From Trichoplax adhaerens (Eukaryota; Placozoa; Uniplacotomia; Trichoplacea; Trichoplacidae): a stretch of 64,000 nt of DNA. A model generated the notes under the pieces. That model did not search any database. It was not told the DNA's origin and worked only from the letters and a program-made list of their open reading frames with translations. The position numbers and the translations under genes were made by a program. Below are positions 50,201 through 63,591 of the stretch, piece by piece (within the stretch, counting starts at the first letter, position 1; each line of letters begins with the position of its first letter). The DNA lies in contig NW_002060963.1 in assembly GCF_000150275.1 (NCBI RefSeq), positions 653,262 through 717,261 on the forward strand. The letters run 5' to 3'.

Positions 50201-53200
50201 TTATAGGATTAATCTAGATGCTAAAATTCTACCATTTTGAATAGCTGTTCTAAGAAAGCATTATTAGACCGCGTTAATCAATATCACGCTATTTTTCTAT
50301 CAATGATAGATGTTCCATTGCATTGGCCACTATTATGTCTGTTCTACCAAATCACGGGTATTATCTAATTCAAAAGGATACAGAATCTTTTGAATTTGTT
50401 AATATCATAAATTATCATCAAGAAAAAAACCAGTACCAGAGTTTTAGAATTATGTTAAAGAATATACGAGATGAGAACGACTCAAATTCAAACGAAATTT
50501 CACTTCAAGACATCAAAGACTACATAGAAGCAAAATTAAATAAGGTACGTAGCTAAAGGCGTAAATATTAGTTATGTAACTGTATAATAAGTAAACTATT
50601 GGCAGTTTGCTCAAATGGCCACCTAATTATAGCCTAATGTTGAATTCTATTGCAAATCTGCTATAATAAAAGACTTTATTCAGATCTTTCGTTCGCAAAA
50701 TGTGAATTGTTAACCAATGCTTTACTATTTAGAGAGGCTACCTAGGATTTAAAAAGCCAATTGTGGTGAAATCTACAGGTAGATAAATTTCACAAATTCG
50801 TAGTTTTCTTTGATCTGATGGAATATATTTGAAATATGAACGTTATGACAAGGAGATATACGAGTTAGTCAGGTGCTGGTTAACGTATTTAAATAATGAA
50901 TATTTGCAAATTTACCTTTATGATAACTATATGATTTGGATATTTTATAAATTAAGCGAGAACTTTTAGGCCTTAATCATTTAAGTTAGGTTTATCTATA
51001 TGATGTACATACAGGTGCATGTTACAGGTACTTACAGGTGGATGTTAAGTGATGAAAATTAGATATAAATTTCCATCAGAAGTGATCTATAACAAGTTTT
51101 TTAAAGTAGCTCAGTGACTAATCCTGATATTCAAATTAAAGAATTAAGCTATGTAACTAATGATATGAAATTGAATCCTTTCCAAGCTGAGTGCAAGACT
51201 TGTATTTCCTATTAGTAACGAATTTTAGTAATGCATTAGTGAAAGAATTAGTATACGAAAAGATATAACTAAATATTAACTAAAAGGCGATATCAGATCA
51301 AAATCAGTACTGGCATAAATATATTCGATATAGCTGCTTCAAAACCTACTGTAGATCAATCTTAAGGAATGACAACTTATTACTTGAACATAATTTTGCT
51401 AAAATTTGCAAAGTTTCATTTCATATTAACATACCAGTTAATTTTATACATAGTTTAATGTTGTATGGACATAAATACTTTCAGGAAAATTACCTCGATT
51501 AGCCACTGTTCATTCGAGAGATGTTACCTTCAGTTATCCATGGACCATAAAAGGCCTATCCGCACACTATAAGCTCGTCAATCCAGTTCATAAGGATTCA
51601 AATACTGTAATAAAATATAATATTTATAATAATTACATTGAAACTTTATCCGATATTTAAAATTAATTAATATCATGATATGCTATGTATTCAATAATGT
51701 GTTAGTATTTGAGATCTTATATGAACAATTAATTATTTTAAAAGTCTATCGCTCATTCCTATTATGGTATGTGGACCTCATCTGGACTTTATCATATGGC
51801 TCCAAATACACCCATTTTAGTTAAAAAAATTAAACACTACCGTTGGCTCAATATCAAAGAGGTAGGATACACATAGTTGTACCTAAGTAATTCTTAATTT
51901 ATTGACTTAAATATAAGGCTGTTTTAAGATCAGTTTTGAAATCTTTACAATCAATATAGACGTTATACGGGTTTAAGTAAATCTTGTGGCTAAGACAGTT
52001 TCAATATCTATAAGCAGAGGGAAAAATGGAATCAGTTAATTACTAAACACTACTATAATTCTTTTTCAGGGTGTATTCACATTAAGTCATCCAAATATAC
52101 TTACAATGCTTGCACTTGGCGAAGTTTGTGATGATCAAATAACTCTAATATATGAACAACCTTCATTAGGATCACTGGCTGTCTTTCTAAAAGAACACAC
52201 GTAAGAATTACGAATTAGTTGGCTAATATTAAGTTAACTCGTAGACGGGTTAATTCTAGTAGATTGCTATCGTATTTACATTGTAGAAATTATATTTCAA
52301 AATAGTGCCGGATTTTTAGTTCGCAGTCGTTAACTATCGCACAAATTTAAAATCTTTATCATGAAATAGAAATATCCATACAACACGACTCATTGACTAT
52401 AGTTACCAGATCGCCCTAGCAATGGAATACATTGAATCTAAGGTTTATTACTTGCACCTCGCTATGAAATGTAGGCTACGAGTTTTTCAATTTTGGTAAT
52501 TTATGATAATTTGGAATTGCTTTGAATATTCAACCAGGGATATGTCCACGGTTGCCTTTGTGCACATAATATTTATATGAAGACAGCTGATCATATTGTT
52601 TTAAGTGAAATTGGCCTCCAATATGCGACTCAGAAGGCCAATAAAAAGAGTTCAAACGAGTATATCAACTATATTGATCCCAGAACAGAATATCATTATG
52701 ATTATCAATATAAAAGCGAATTGTAAGAGACTTTGCGTTATTAAAATGATAAGTTACGGAAGTCTTGTGTTATAAGATTTGCGACAGCCAAACTGATACT
52801 TTTTTGTACACGCATGCATGCTACGTCTTAGCAACACTCATTATATCGTGTCTTCCATATTATAATAAATAGTATAGATTGGTGGTCTCCAGAACTACTT
52901 ACTAGTAGTGATGTGCTCTTTAATCATAAAACTGATGTTTGGAGTTTTGGTATTACAATTTGGCAAGTATTTAATAATGGAAATAGGCCATTCAACAATT
53001 TAAATCATGGCATGGTAAGTATGATATTACAAAATATTGCTAACTTGTTCCTATATTCTCATCATTACTTTTGTTTACCATTATTTCTATATTTAATGTT
53101 AGAAAATTTCTATGATCAAAGAAGGCATTTGGTTGGATAATACCAAGTATGTATAGACGAGTTATTATTACTACGTAGTAAAATTATTATTTATGCTATT

Positions 53201-56200
53201 ATGGGAAAATTAAACGAAAATTGACGGAGTGAATATTAATAAACTTACACCTATAAAGCTTATCGCAATTTATACTGTAATATGGAACAATTCATTCTTT
53301 CACATATCTATGATATATAGATTTCCATCACTTGACATTACCTATTTAATGTTCAAGCAATGCTGCCATTATGATGCAAATGTAAGATGTACTTACACGC
53401 TTAGCATTGAATATCTATTAGAAATATTGTGACCATGTCAAAGGATATTATCTACGTTATTTTTATATCTTAACCATTGACTTTCCATAGAGACGACCGA
53501 AGTTCCGAAAAATCGTCGAAGAACTGAAACAGATAAAAAAAAATCAAGGCAAGGAGTTTAAACAAATAACAATAACAAGCTTTCCAAATAGTGAAGAAAG
53601 CATGGTCATCGATAGTAAAAGACTCGATGATATGTTTACTGAGACAAATTCTAATAAAAGTGATCAGGTAAATGGTAATTTGGTGCTAGAATTTAGAATT
53701 AAAAATTCGGTGCTGCCCTCTTTTTAAAGCTACTTCTTAAATTAGGGTAATTATGGCAGAGTTATGCCTTATGATCTCTCAGCAAGTAAACAAGTGGTAA
53801 ATATTAATATATCATGTCTTCTCATCATCGTCTAATATTATATTTTAAGCCGTAAATCTCATTTATACCAACTGTATGTTTTCACTTTATCAACTCTAAA
53901 TTGCCAACTATGTACTCTTAAAATCGATAGAACTAGCGACTCAGATCGAGACGTGATATCAGTGCTAACCTTGCATTGATGTACGATATTGTTTTTGAAT
54001 TATATGCCGTACTTCATAGCAAACGCAAATACTGCACTAGCTGTTCATTAGAAGGATTACATAAAGAATGAGATATTATACTTTCCTTTTCCATTTCTTC
54101 ATAACATAAAATTAAAATAACCAGCGAGTGCATTACACTAAATCCACGTATAAATGTTATCTAGTATCAATTCTAAAAGATTAGTAATGAGTATTACTTT
54201 CTCCTGTTCTAAATACATTTAAGCTTTAAGTACAGCGCTTTGAAACGTACCATAGTTAAATGTAAATTAATAAGTTCATATCTAGCTTTTCACAACGAAA
54301 TGAAATTAGATCATAAATCCTTAAATTTTAACGGAATGAGTAGATTCTTCACGAATATTTGCACATAAAATACATATCAGAGTTCTAGTGAATTCCCTTG
54401 GCATCTGTACTTCTTTAATATACTGTAGATTGAATATTGCCCCTGATCAAATAATTAGTTATTTATAATCATGCTATGTAACATTAAGGTATTCATTTCA
54501 TGTAACTATTAATTTACATTGCATGTTGTACTGTTGAAGTAAGCTATATTTCAATATTCTAAAATGTCATAGGCAATTAAATGCCATTTGAATAGAAGCG
54601 ATAAAGGTGGCTTATGTTTATATTCGGAGTACCGTATACTGAAAGATTTAGACTGCCAATTTATTATAAAACCTCTTGGATATGGAGTATTAGGTCAGAG
54701 TAACAGATTTAGATCATTCTATATTTATGTACTCTTGAAATTAAAATGATGACTAATGTTGGCCAATGATTTCTAATCGATATAGGTAAACGAAGTTATA
54801 TGGTCTTGCCCTATTACCCCGCAAAAGATTTGTTTAAGTATCTTCAGAATCGAAATGCCAAAGTTGGCGATTCTTCGTCGGTTAGTGCTTGTATTAGTGT
54901 TAATATCGAGTGTAAATATCATCGGACCACACATAGAGGAGCATGATAAATCAGTTTGCACTTGTTTAATATCATCATATTTATTTATTGGTATCTCATC
55001 ATTAAAGTATATTTATTATTTTCCGATAAAAAGTGTAATGTAGGACAACTGTATAAGTTTGCGAAGCAGATTGCAGATGCCCTGGATTATTTGGTAAGTA
55101 GAAGAGCTAGACACTAAGTACTTTTATGTTAGAACTTGATACAATACAGTATGTGCCTAAATTAACTACTGTATTCGCTGCTTCTAAATCAATTGATATC
55201 CTGCTAATCAATTTATTACGAACAATTATAAGTTTGAATCTGATACAAATTAAAACATTCTCTAAGTAAGGACTATGTATTTAATCTTAAAATATAATAA
55301 CTATGCATCTTTAAATCATTGAACAATTTCTTTATTTTTTTAGTTTAATTATAATGATATGTAAAAAATGACGCTTTACATTCACTCATGTAAAAATATT
55401 TTATCCTTAATGATGGTAATGACATTTTAATAGCATAATAAATGGATAGTCCATCGCGATATTAGAACTCCTAATATTTTAGTGGATGGTGCTGGGCATG
55501 GAGTTAAGTTAGCAGATTTTGGAATAGCTGAGTACGTTACTCCAATGCTCAATAATGGATGTCACCATAAATGTGTGAACCAATTGGCTGGTTTACAGTT
55601 GCCGAAATCCAGGTAATATAGAAGTTGAAGTAGTTTAAATATATCTATAAAATTGAATACTCATGTTTCCTGTAGACTGCTTAATAATGTAAGATAAATT
55701 AATATATATGACTTTTTGCTATGGCATATGGGTATTCTAGTACTTATCTTAATTAAAATTTTTAAGGTACTTAGATGATACTAATTAAAATTGATCAATT
55801 ACTTATTTTGACCATTGTAAACGTCTTGTCTGAAATGTACGTGAGAAGTTACCCTCCTGAAGCCGTCACTAAGCGAAATAGGTAAAACAATTGTTGTTCT
55901 GGTTACTATAAGATTATAGCTTTCTAAATGCTAATGAATACCATCAAGTATACTTTGCAGTTAATTCTACACTTGATATTACATCAGTAAGAGTTAAAAT
56001 TGCATATTTTAGTAGTATCTAACGCTTATTCATCTAAGAGTGTAATGCTAATCAACAAAACTAGCATATACGCTTATCTATTCTTAAGTCAAACATCTAA
56101 TTCGCAGTCAAAATCACATTAATGGACTATTGAGTAACTCTATTAAATTAAATATACGCGTATTTCTGACTGCTTTAAGCGCTTTTTCCAATGGTAAATA

Positions 56201-57491
56201 ATTTTATAATTCTAACTTCACAACAATTACTACTAACACTGCAGTATATAAAAATCATTCTATTCAGTGATGCAGTGCCAAGACATTTTTGGTATATTAT
56301 ACTATTGTAGTGCAGCCTCAAATATAGCTTAGATTACTATTATAAGACTGTACGAGAATAACTTAACTTGTAAGCTAGAGTGTAAGATTGTATAAGAGTC
56401 TATTTGTAGAAGATGTTTACAGTACGTATTGTAGCGAATCTATTAAGATGTTTATATAAAGATCTGAGATATACAGTAAATAGATTTGCGCTAAGTATGT
56501 TAGTACTGTAAGTATTGTATTGTAATGCTTTAAAATAGATGCGCGAATTATGAATAGATTGCGCGATAGTAAATTTAGATCTGATCTTGCGACTTAATGG
56601 GCAAGATAAGATTTGTTACAGTAAAAGCATTCTGTAACTAATCGTATATAAATCGTGAATTTTGCTGTAATAAGTAGATTGTCAGATAGTCAGATAGTCC
56701 TTGGTAGTTAGACGAACCTAACTTCTGCAATAAAGTGAAATTTGCAAGAAACTGTAATTCTTGATTTATTGTTTTGAAGATCACTTTATCACAACTATAT
56801 ACGTATATTTGCTTCTAGGCCTTATTAATCGATTCATGTTTAGAATATTAATTCAGTACTTATGTGAAATTGCAATTAATACTCGTAGCAGCTAAATTTT
56901 AGATAAATTGCAATGATATTGTGCCTTTTGGTATTCCACAACAAAGGCTTCTGCATCGTCGCTTTGAACTATGTATATCATCAAATGATTTAATTATGGT
57001 TCGATAATTTCAGATACGCAGAAACTTGGTATGGATTTCCAGCTGAAGTATGGAGTTTCGGGATCGTTATGTGGGAGATTTTTACGTATGCCGAAATAGC
57101 AGCCTCGCGGCTAGCGGTAGGTATTCCAATAAATTCATATATAAAATAGTCTACTTTATATATCTAATAATGAATCGATAAAAATAGTGTTCTATTCTAT
57201 CCGTTGATTTTTTCTTATTTCAGAATAATGCATTTTTTAAAATGTCCGTTTCGTGTGAAATCTTCATAGTAACATTACTGTTATGCTATTGATCTTTTTG
57301 AACCCTTTTAGAATAAGGCTGAAGGAATTTCTGCCGACTTACTTTTAAGCAGAGGACCGAGTAATAATCCTGAGTTCCAGCTGGCTATCAATTTAATACG
57401 CGGTTGTTTAAAGGAAAATCCAGACACTCGAATTAATATCCGTCAAATACTATCAAAATTAGATCAGAGATGCAACACAATAATTTATTAG
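44291..57491 (+). CDS. JAK-type tyrosine kinase: FERM, SH2-like, pseudokinase (JH2), kinase (JH1); 5' end missing
   Basis: Twenty-six exons in phase: 44291-44397, 46006-46209, 46373-46506, 47083-47458, 47941-47985, 48673-48864, 49548-49641, 49907-49970, 50310-50548, 51485-51606, 51745-51861, 52070-52200, 52403-52442, 52538-52722, 52873-53014, 53103-53146, 53321-53381, 53491-53667, 53746-53796, 54573-54693, 54786-54880, 55034-55093, 55434-55612, 55846-55881, 57014-57116, 57312-57491; about 1098 aa (human JAK2 1132). FERM spans 44291 to about 49641 (VLKGYYRLLVN closes it); SH2-like 49907-50548; JH2 51745-53667 with HGCLCAHN replacing HRD and SEIG replacing DFG; JH1 53746-57491 with GNYGRV loop, AIK lysine, SEYRIL glutamate, HRDIRTPNIL and ADFG intact, so probably active. 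In the family JAKs bind cytokine receptors and phosphorylate STATs. About 40 N-terminal residues are missing. Weakest joints: 50548 (GTAGCT donor chosen for phase) and 54880/55034. Confidence 0.9.
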
Positions 57492-58940
57492 AATATACTT
57501 TTCATCATTTCACTACCATAGATGTAATGTACAGCAATTAGTTTCATACCAATGGGAATGTAGGATAGAAAATTTTTACGTTATGATTACAAATCGTCCA
57601 CGAGTGCCGAAATTGTCAGCAATGCGGCACATAATTTTTCTTAATTACGATACTCACTTCAAAACTCCACTGGTCTTGTATCAAAACCGCTGTCTATTCT
57701 ATAATATGCAATTTGAAAGAATCAGATTATGATTCTCTTAACATAGCATCTGCATTAAACTTTATTAAAACAGCATATCAGTATAGTTTAAAGCTCATTC
57801 TAGTTCTGTTTAAATTAAGATTATATAGTTCATTTTTCACCAATAATAACTATCTAATATCCACATTCTTCATTTTGATTGATTTTTCTTGTGGTTATCA
57901 TCTATTATCAATTAATTGGCTGTTTGCTAAGTACGATGATGAATTGCAAAGTTCTAGATCGCTAGTATGTTGTGCGTTGGACATATTTTACGTTCGAGCA
58001 GGATATATGGCGTATTCTAGTGTCATGCCAAGACAATTTCACCATTTACTACACTATCTTCTAGTGTGTAATATTTGCTAAACATGGTGCCGTGCAAGGT
58101 GATCAGATTCTGAATATCCTAAATACCAGTAATGATTTCCACAAAGTCGTTTATGCCAATTCTAGTTTATACTGTACACTATGCGAATGCAGTATTATAT
58201 TTTTCTTAAATGATATGAGCTCATCATTATAATTCTATACTGTAATAATTTTAAAGTGGCCTCTTGTAAAAATTAGTAGTATCGACAGTATGACTGATAT
58301 TATACCAATTTGTTGTAGGTACTATGACACGATGGTTTGTTATTGAACCATTTTGTATACCGGTCGTAAATTATGATTGAAATTAAGTAGTGTAATGATT
58401 GTAGCTTCTATATACCACAATATTTAAATAGGATGAAAATATTGTTCATTAAAAGGTTAATATTTACGTACGCACGTTGACCTCTAAGTATACGAAGTTA
58501 AAACTCTTAGAAATAAAATGTATTAATGATTCATGAATTACCGTAGTTGGTATAATTTAATTTTTTTATTTATAATTTTTTTAATGGTGCTTATGCATAT
58601 GCTTATTTTTGGAAAGCCTTTAAAATTTCACGAATGTTATCGAGTAACTGTTGTGTAGCTGTCGCAACATAGATTCCATAGAATGATTTATCAAGGAATG
58701 CATTTGCATACCGTCATCTATGACGCTTTATATATTTTTAATAGATAATTGCATAGTTTTACAATATTATCGATAAACTGATCATTAATATTTATATCGA
58801 TTTACCCTAAATTGATTGACTTTTTCAATAAAGTTTAGATTCAGTTATGTCGAAGCGACTAGTGGTGTTCCTGTTTCTCTTGATGATGATAGGAGATCGT
58901 CAGTATATAGAGTTGTATTATAGATTAATGTCACGGAGGA
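57492..58940. other. Downstream of the JAK-like gene
   Basis: Probable 3' UTR followed by intergenic DNA. A 122-codon plus-strand frame at 57713-58081 is hydrophobic with AT-driven residue use and resembles no family; I treat it as chance. No repeat array here. Confidence 0.45.
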
Positions 58941-58944
58941 CAAG

Positions 58945-59225
58945 CTGACAGTAGACGGATAGTGTGTAGTTGCCTATAATAGTTTAACTTTTCCTCGTTA
59001 CAAATTTCGTTTTTCAACGATGGGATCTAGTTTTATTCAATCTATCACTACCTGACAGTAGACAGATAGTGTGTAGTTGCTTATAATAGTTTAACTTTTC
59101 CTCGTTACAAATTTCGTCTGACATTAGACGGATAGTGTGTAGTTGCCCTATAATAGTTTAACTTTTCCTCGTTACAAATTTCGTTTTGTAATGATGGGAT
59201 ATAGTTTTGTTCAATCTATCACTAC
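58945..59225. repeat. Tandem repeat of about 107 bp with a truncated middle copy
   Basis: Copies start at 58945, 59052 and 59118. Each has CTGACAGTAGACGGATAG or a variant, then TGTGTAGTTGC, ATAATAGTTTAACTTTTCC and TCGTTACAAATTTCGT. Copies 1 and 3 continue with a GATGGGAT-containing tail ending CAATCTATCACTACCT; copy 2 stops after the first 66 bp. Confidence 0.85.
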
Positions 59226-61670
59226 CTACAAAATCGTGCAAACTCTGCAGCATCTTCTTTCTGAATATTACCCATGTACTAAAGCAATTTAGGATGAGCA
59301 TTAATTGTCTGTTACTGCAGGCCAGTTCAAACAATTTAGCACTCTAGAAGGTAATAACATACAAGAACTACTTCACAGCACAACGTTCCACGGTGTGACT
59401 TTGCAATTCTTCAATATTGCATTGCATTGCATTTCATTCCCTTTCTAGTGCTTATAGGGCATACGATAATTTACTCAATATTGACTGCACATTTTCCCTC
59501 CTTATTATGCATCATTATTTGCTGTTCTACCTTTCACCTTGGTGCTTTCCTTTAGCTACATCGTTGAGAAAGTAACGAGCAATTGTTGTTGTAGACCCAT
59601 AGATATAAGAGTATTCCCACTTTATGAAGTACGAGTGGGATGAAGCCGTAGGTGATTACTTTGAAGGTTGTAACATTAAATGCGATGAATAAATATAGTA
59701 TTTTCAAGATATTGAACCAGTCCTATTACTTTTTGAATGGGCCTCGTGTTGATCGCCTTATTTTGCAGTCACATAGTAGAATAAGAAGAAAGTTATAATA
59801 GCGATGTAAAGTTAAGCCGTGTGGAAGGAATGGTAGGTTTGAAATCAGTCATGTAAAATAGTTTGAGAAAATGCTGGGATAGACCGTTCGATCGGGAAAT
59901 GCTAGCATAGCACAGTAAACTGACAGCAAGGCTAGCATCGGCCGTCGAGCCATATAAACCTAGCTTTGGCCAGTCAGTATATATGGCAATCCTAGGTTTG
60001 GCCTGTTATAGTCTTTTCCCATAACATCGATAATATCATCCAGCAACAGTAAATTATTCTGCTCACTGTTAACTATCGTTACAATATCGATACTTAGGAA
60101 GGATGGATGATTGCGCATAATACTTTCTTCATAGTATTGATGGCAAGAATTGTAACACGTTGATTAAGTTGCTGACTTAGGTTAACCTTGCAAATAATAC
60201 TCGGTAAGTTTTGTTGTTCTATCGATATTATCATGATAATAAGATGACAAACGGCTTCATTAATGGAGAATGTTGACGGTAATTTAGTATTATTATTTAT
60301 TCCAATATAATCGATACATTCAAGAAGATGTGCGGTTACTTTATAATATTATTTATATTATTTAAGGCAGTACCTTGAGTACTATTGGGGTCAATCGCTT
60401 AATGAGATGTAAATTAGTAATTCGATAGTATCACTGAAAATATCCTAACGCATTATTATTCTTATTATAACAGCATTGCATAATGCTGCAGCTTTGATAC
60501 TGATCTTATAAGTAAAACTGAATTACGGCATGCCTGTGACTGATAGCAATAAAAAAGTTTCAATAGTTGTTCAAAGTGATCGAGATGGAATCGATCTGCC
60601 TTCTAGTCTTACTTCAGTGGCCTATAGACGAATGTAGCCTAGCCTAAAATTGGATGTCTTAAATGGCGATAAAAGTTTATATGTAAAAGTGTGATACAAT
60701 GTTCAAACATGTCCGGTAGAATGAAATGTACATTCATTCATAAAATACAGTAGTTCAAGTTGATAATGCCACTTTCTGAGCATGAGGTAATATTTTCTTT
60801 GAAGATAGTCCAATAGGTTATCATATGCATCGAGCCTGTATACCGTATATTACCCCAAGAAACGATCACATTATTTCACGATCCTATGCTACAATATCTG
60901 TATTCATTTCTTTTCCGGATTATTTTGATGCATTTCTCAATCATATTTTGCAAAAATAAGTGCAAATCTATGTTCGAACACTACCTGTCCAATCCTTTTC
61001 CTTGATTGTGACTGTTCTATGCCTCTCATAATACCAGTTGAAACGAACATTACAACATGAAGATTAGTATGTCATTTTCGCATCTTAAACTAGAAGCCAA
61101 TGTACATAAAGTCTATCCAACACAGACAAAAACAACGGTTCAATACTGTTTAATTAAAATAAGACAAAAAGGTAGGCGTCAGAGGTCAAATTGTACAATA
61201 TTGGCGAAGGAGAAGGAGAAGAAAGATCCAATGTAGTATTTATATTTCCTAGTTGACACACAGCGAAATGGATCTTAGTACAGCGTCAGTTTCAAAGAGG
61301 TGTAAAAGGGATATAACGTTCCAAAGACGATGATGACTCTTTCAATCGTGTTCTTTGAACGCTATACTCTAGAATGGATTTGGCTCTCGCTTTTTTGATT
61401 GATTTTAGTTAGAACATACAGTTCATGATAGCGTGATCAATTCAATTTGGCATAGATGTAAGTAGAATTATCTTTATTGACTATGTTAATGATTCATTGA
61501 TAACTAAGTCAATAAATAGATACTGTAAGTGAATTACCCGGTCAACATCATTCATGTAAAACAATGTATTGCATCAACTACATTCATTAATTGACGTTGT
61601 ACAAATAAATGTTGACATCGTCTCTTAAATTGTATCCACGGAAAATAAACGCGGTGACATAATAAAAATA
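59226..61670. other. Mostly non-coding stretch with one short coding-like frame
   Basis: AT-rich. One short plus-strand frame with good codon balance starts at ATG 60530 and runs 35 codons to TAG at 60637 (MPVTDSNKKVSIVVQ at its start); it could be an exon or a small peptide. A further short minus-strand frame at about 59541-59655 is also open. No family recognised. Confidence 0.35.
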
Positions 61671-61671
61671 A

Positions 61672-61744
61672 TCACATAATAACTTGGGCTGCTGTTAGCA
61701 TGAAGGCGGTACCGATGGCATTGGAGATTTCTTGTTCGGCTTTT
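61672..61744 (-). CDS. Candidate terminal exon of an unrecognised gene
   Basis: After a TTACCATAG acceptor the minus strand reads 23 codons (start KAEQEISNAIGTAF) to a TGA stop. Codon use is balanced and GC is higher than around it. No upstream partner exon was found with certainty, and the family is unknown. Confidence 0.3.
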
Positions 61745-62657
61745 CTATGGTAAATATTTTGTACAAATATTCTCATCACGCCGGGTTGATATCATGCAAT
61801 GGATTATTGATTTTTCCTGGTATAGAATGGAGTAGTTGCAATGCTTAAAAAGATTGATGACAGTTAGAATTGAATGTTTTATGTGGACTAGATTATCATT
61901 GAGAGTAAATTAAATTGATCCATCGCAGAGCTCCTTAGCGTGCTACAGATTGCATATGATTAGGGTGAGTATTTGGACTTTACATACAGTATTCTCGCTT
62001 ACCACTCTATCTTTAAGGATAAACAGTAGAATAAAGATGTGAAAAGATTTTAAACAGCGAGACTATAATTTAATTAGTATAGTATAAAAGGGTGCATAGC
62101 TTATTGATGACTATGCGTATAAACTGACGACTTGTAAATCGTATACAGGGCAGAGCAATTGGTGTCCTTATTCCGCCATAATAAAAGGTGGCGGCGTACC
62201 GATCCTTCAAGCGATTCGTCACCAAAGACTATATACAGGAGGGAGGATTAAATCTATTTAACTGTCAGGAAATGATTGATAAGTATAAAATGATTTACTG
62301 TAGGGATATTCTTTGTCATCGGGTTTAAGCAGTAACTTGGTCATCGAATGGTGATGGGCATCCACAATGATCGATAATATTCATTTGAATTTTGGATTGC
62401 AAAGTGTAAAATTCCCCCTAACCGACATGGCTTCAATCTTGATAAGTTAAAACAAGGCATCAGTAAATTGTAAATATCGAGTTGTTGTTCTTGATGCTTT
62501 TTTAATGTTTTGAATAGCGAGCCAATCCATGATCAACGTAATACTAGCCTAATGACAAATTGGAGTGATTAATACATGCTACGTATTCAAGACTGTTGGA
62601 TGAATTGGACAAATTGGATGATCAATCATTGTGCCGGTTTATCGAATTCTCCTGTAG

Positions 62658-62805
62658 TTTATTGATCAAGTAGAAAAAAAGATTGAAAGCCAGCTGCGTT
62701 GTGCCTTTGACCAGTGCTTCCTGGAGCGTAGCAAAATTGATATTGACCAATTTCATCGCCATTTTTTAGTCTCTCTCAGCTGTTTGGAAAAGTCAATGGA
62801 GAATC
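62658..62805 (+). CDS. Candidate internal exon of an unrecognised gene
   Basis: Bounded by a strong acceptor (TTCTCCTGTAG) and a GTAAGA donor, open for 49 codons. It reads as charged, amphipathic helix (FIDQVEKKIESQLRCAFDQC, then ERSKIDIDQFHRHF). Codon use is balanced. It fits a helical or coiled-coil protein; partner exons were not identified. Confidence 0.42.
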
Positions 62806-63591
62806 GTAAGAATGGAGGAGTGTAGTGTAACTTAGTATTGTGATTGTAGACTGTTAGCCATGTTTAGTATAATGTTGGGTAGATATTTATCCTAAGAGAT
62901 ATTTGGTAGCCATAACTATAGACTGTATTGCTATAGACTCTATGCTAGAGTACAGATGACTAAATACAGTAAGGCGTTGAGTTACTAATAAGGTTATCGG
63001 TAAACATAGAACTGTAAATCATATATTAGGATATGGTTAATGCATTGTACTGTACTTTGGCTGGTGTGAATAATGTCTACATAAATACTGTAGTCGTATC
63101 CATATCGGATTAATGATGGTCCGCAGTAGAATTGTGTTACTAAGAACAATTTACTATGTGTAAAATAAGGTAAAAGGTTGCCATGCGGATTGTAGCTGCG
63201 AATGCTACGAAAAGTATAAAAGCATGCAACTTTAGATTATTCTATTAGTTGGTTGTAGAAATCTTCAGTAGTAGTATTCGGCTAGAGTAGAGCTGTGTGT
63301 AGTTAATCTGAAGATTCAATAAAGCCCTTATTTTTCTAAAATTTGGAATTTGGTGATTGGTATCTATCACAAGGAGGCTACGAATGAAAAGTCCATCCTT
63401 TAACAAGTTAATTTTCCTAAATGGACTCGAAATATGCGTTAGCAAATTAAAGATAGCACTCTCTCTGCCTAATGTCATTGCAATTATAGCAGAATCACTA
63501 TCAACCGTAGAATAAAAGTGCTAGTAATACTCCCTATCAATACTGTTTTGATATCCATTCTTGACAGTAAAAAATACCATTTGGAAGAGAA
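62806..63591. other. Non-coding stretch
   Basis: AT-rich with no clear exon or RNA gene. A 77-codon minus-strand frame at 63245-63478 shows no family resemblance. Confidence 0.4.

Noticed and set aside
57713..58081. 122-codon plus-strand open frame after the JAK-like stop
   Set aside because: Residue use follows AT-rich composition, no domain or signal is convincing, and it lies where a 3' UTR is expected.
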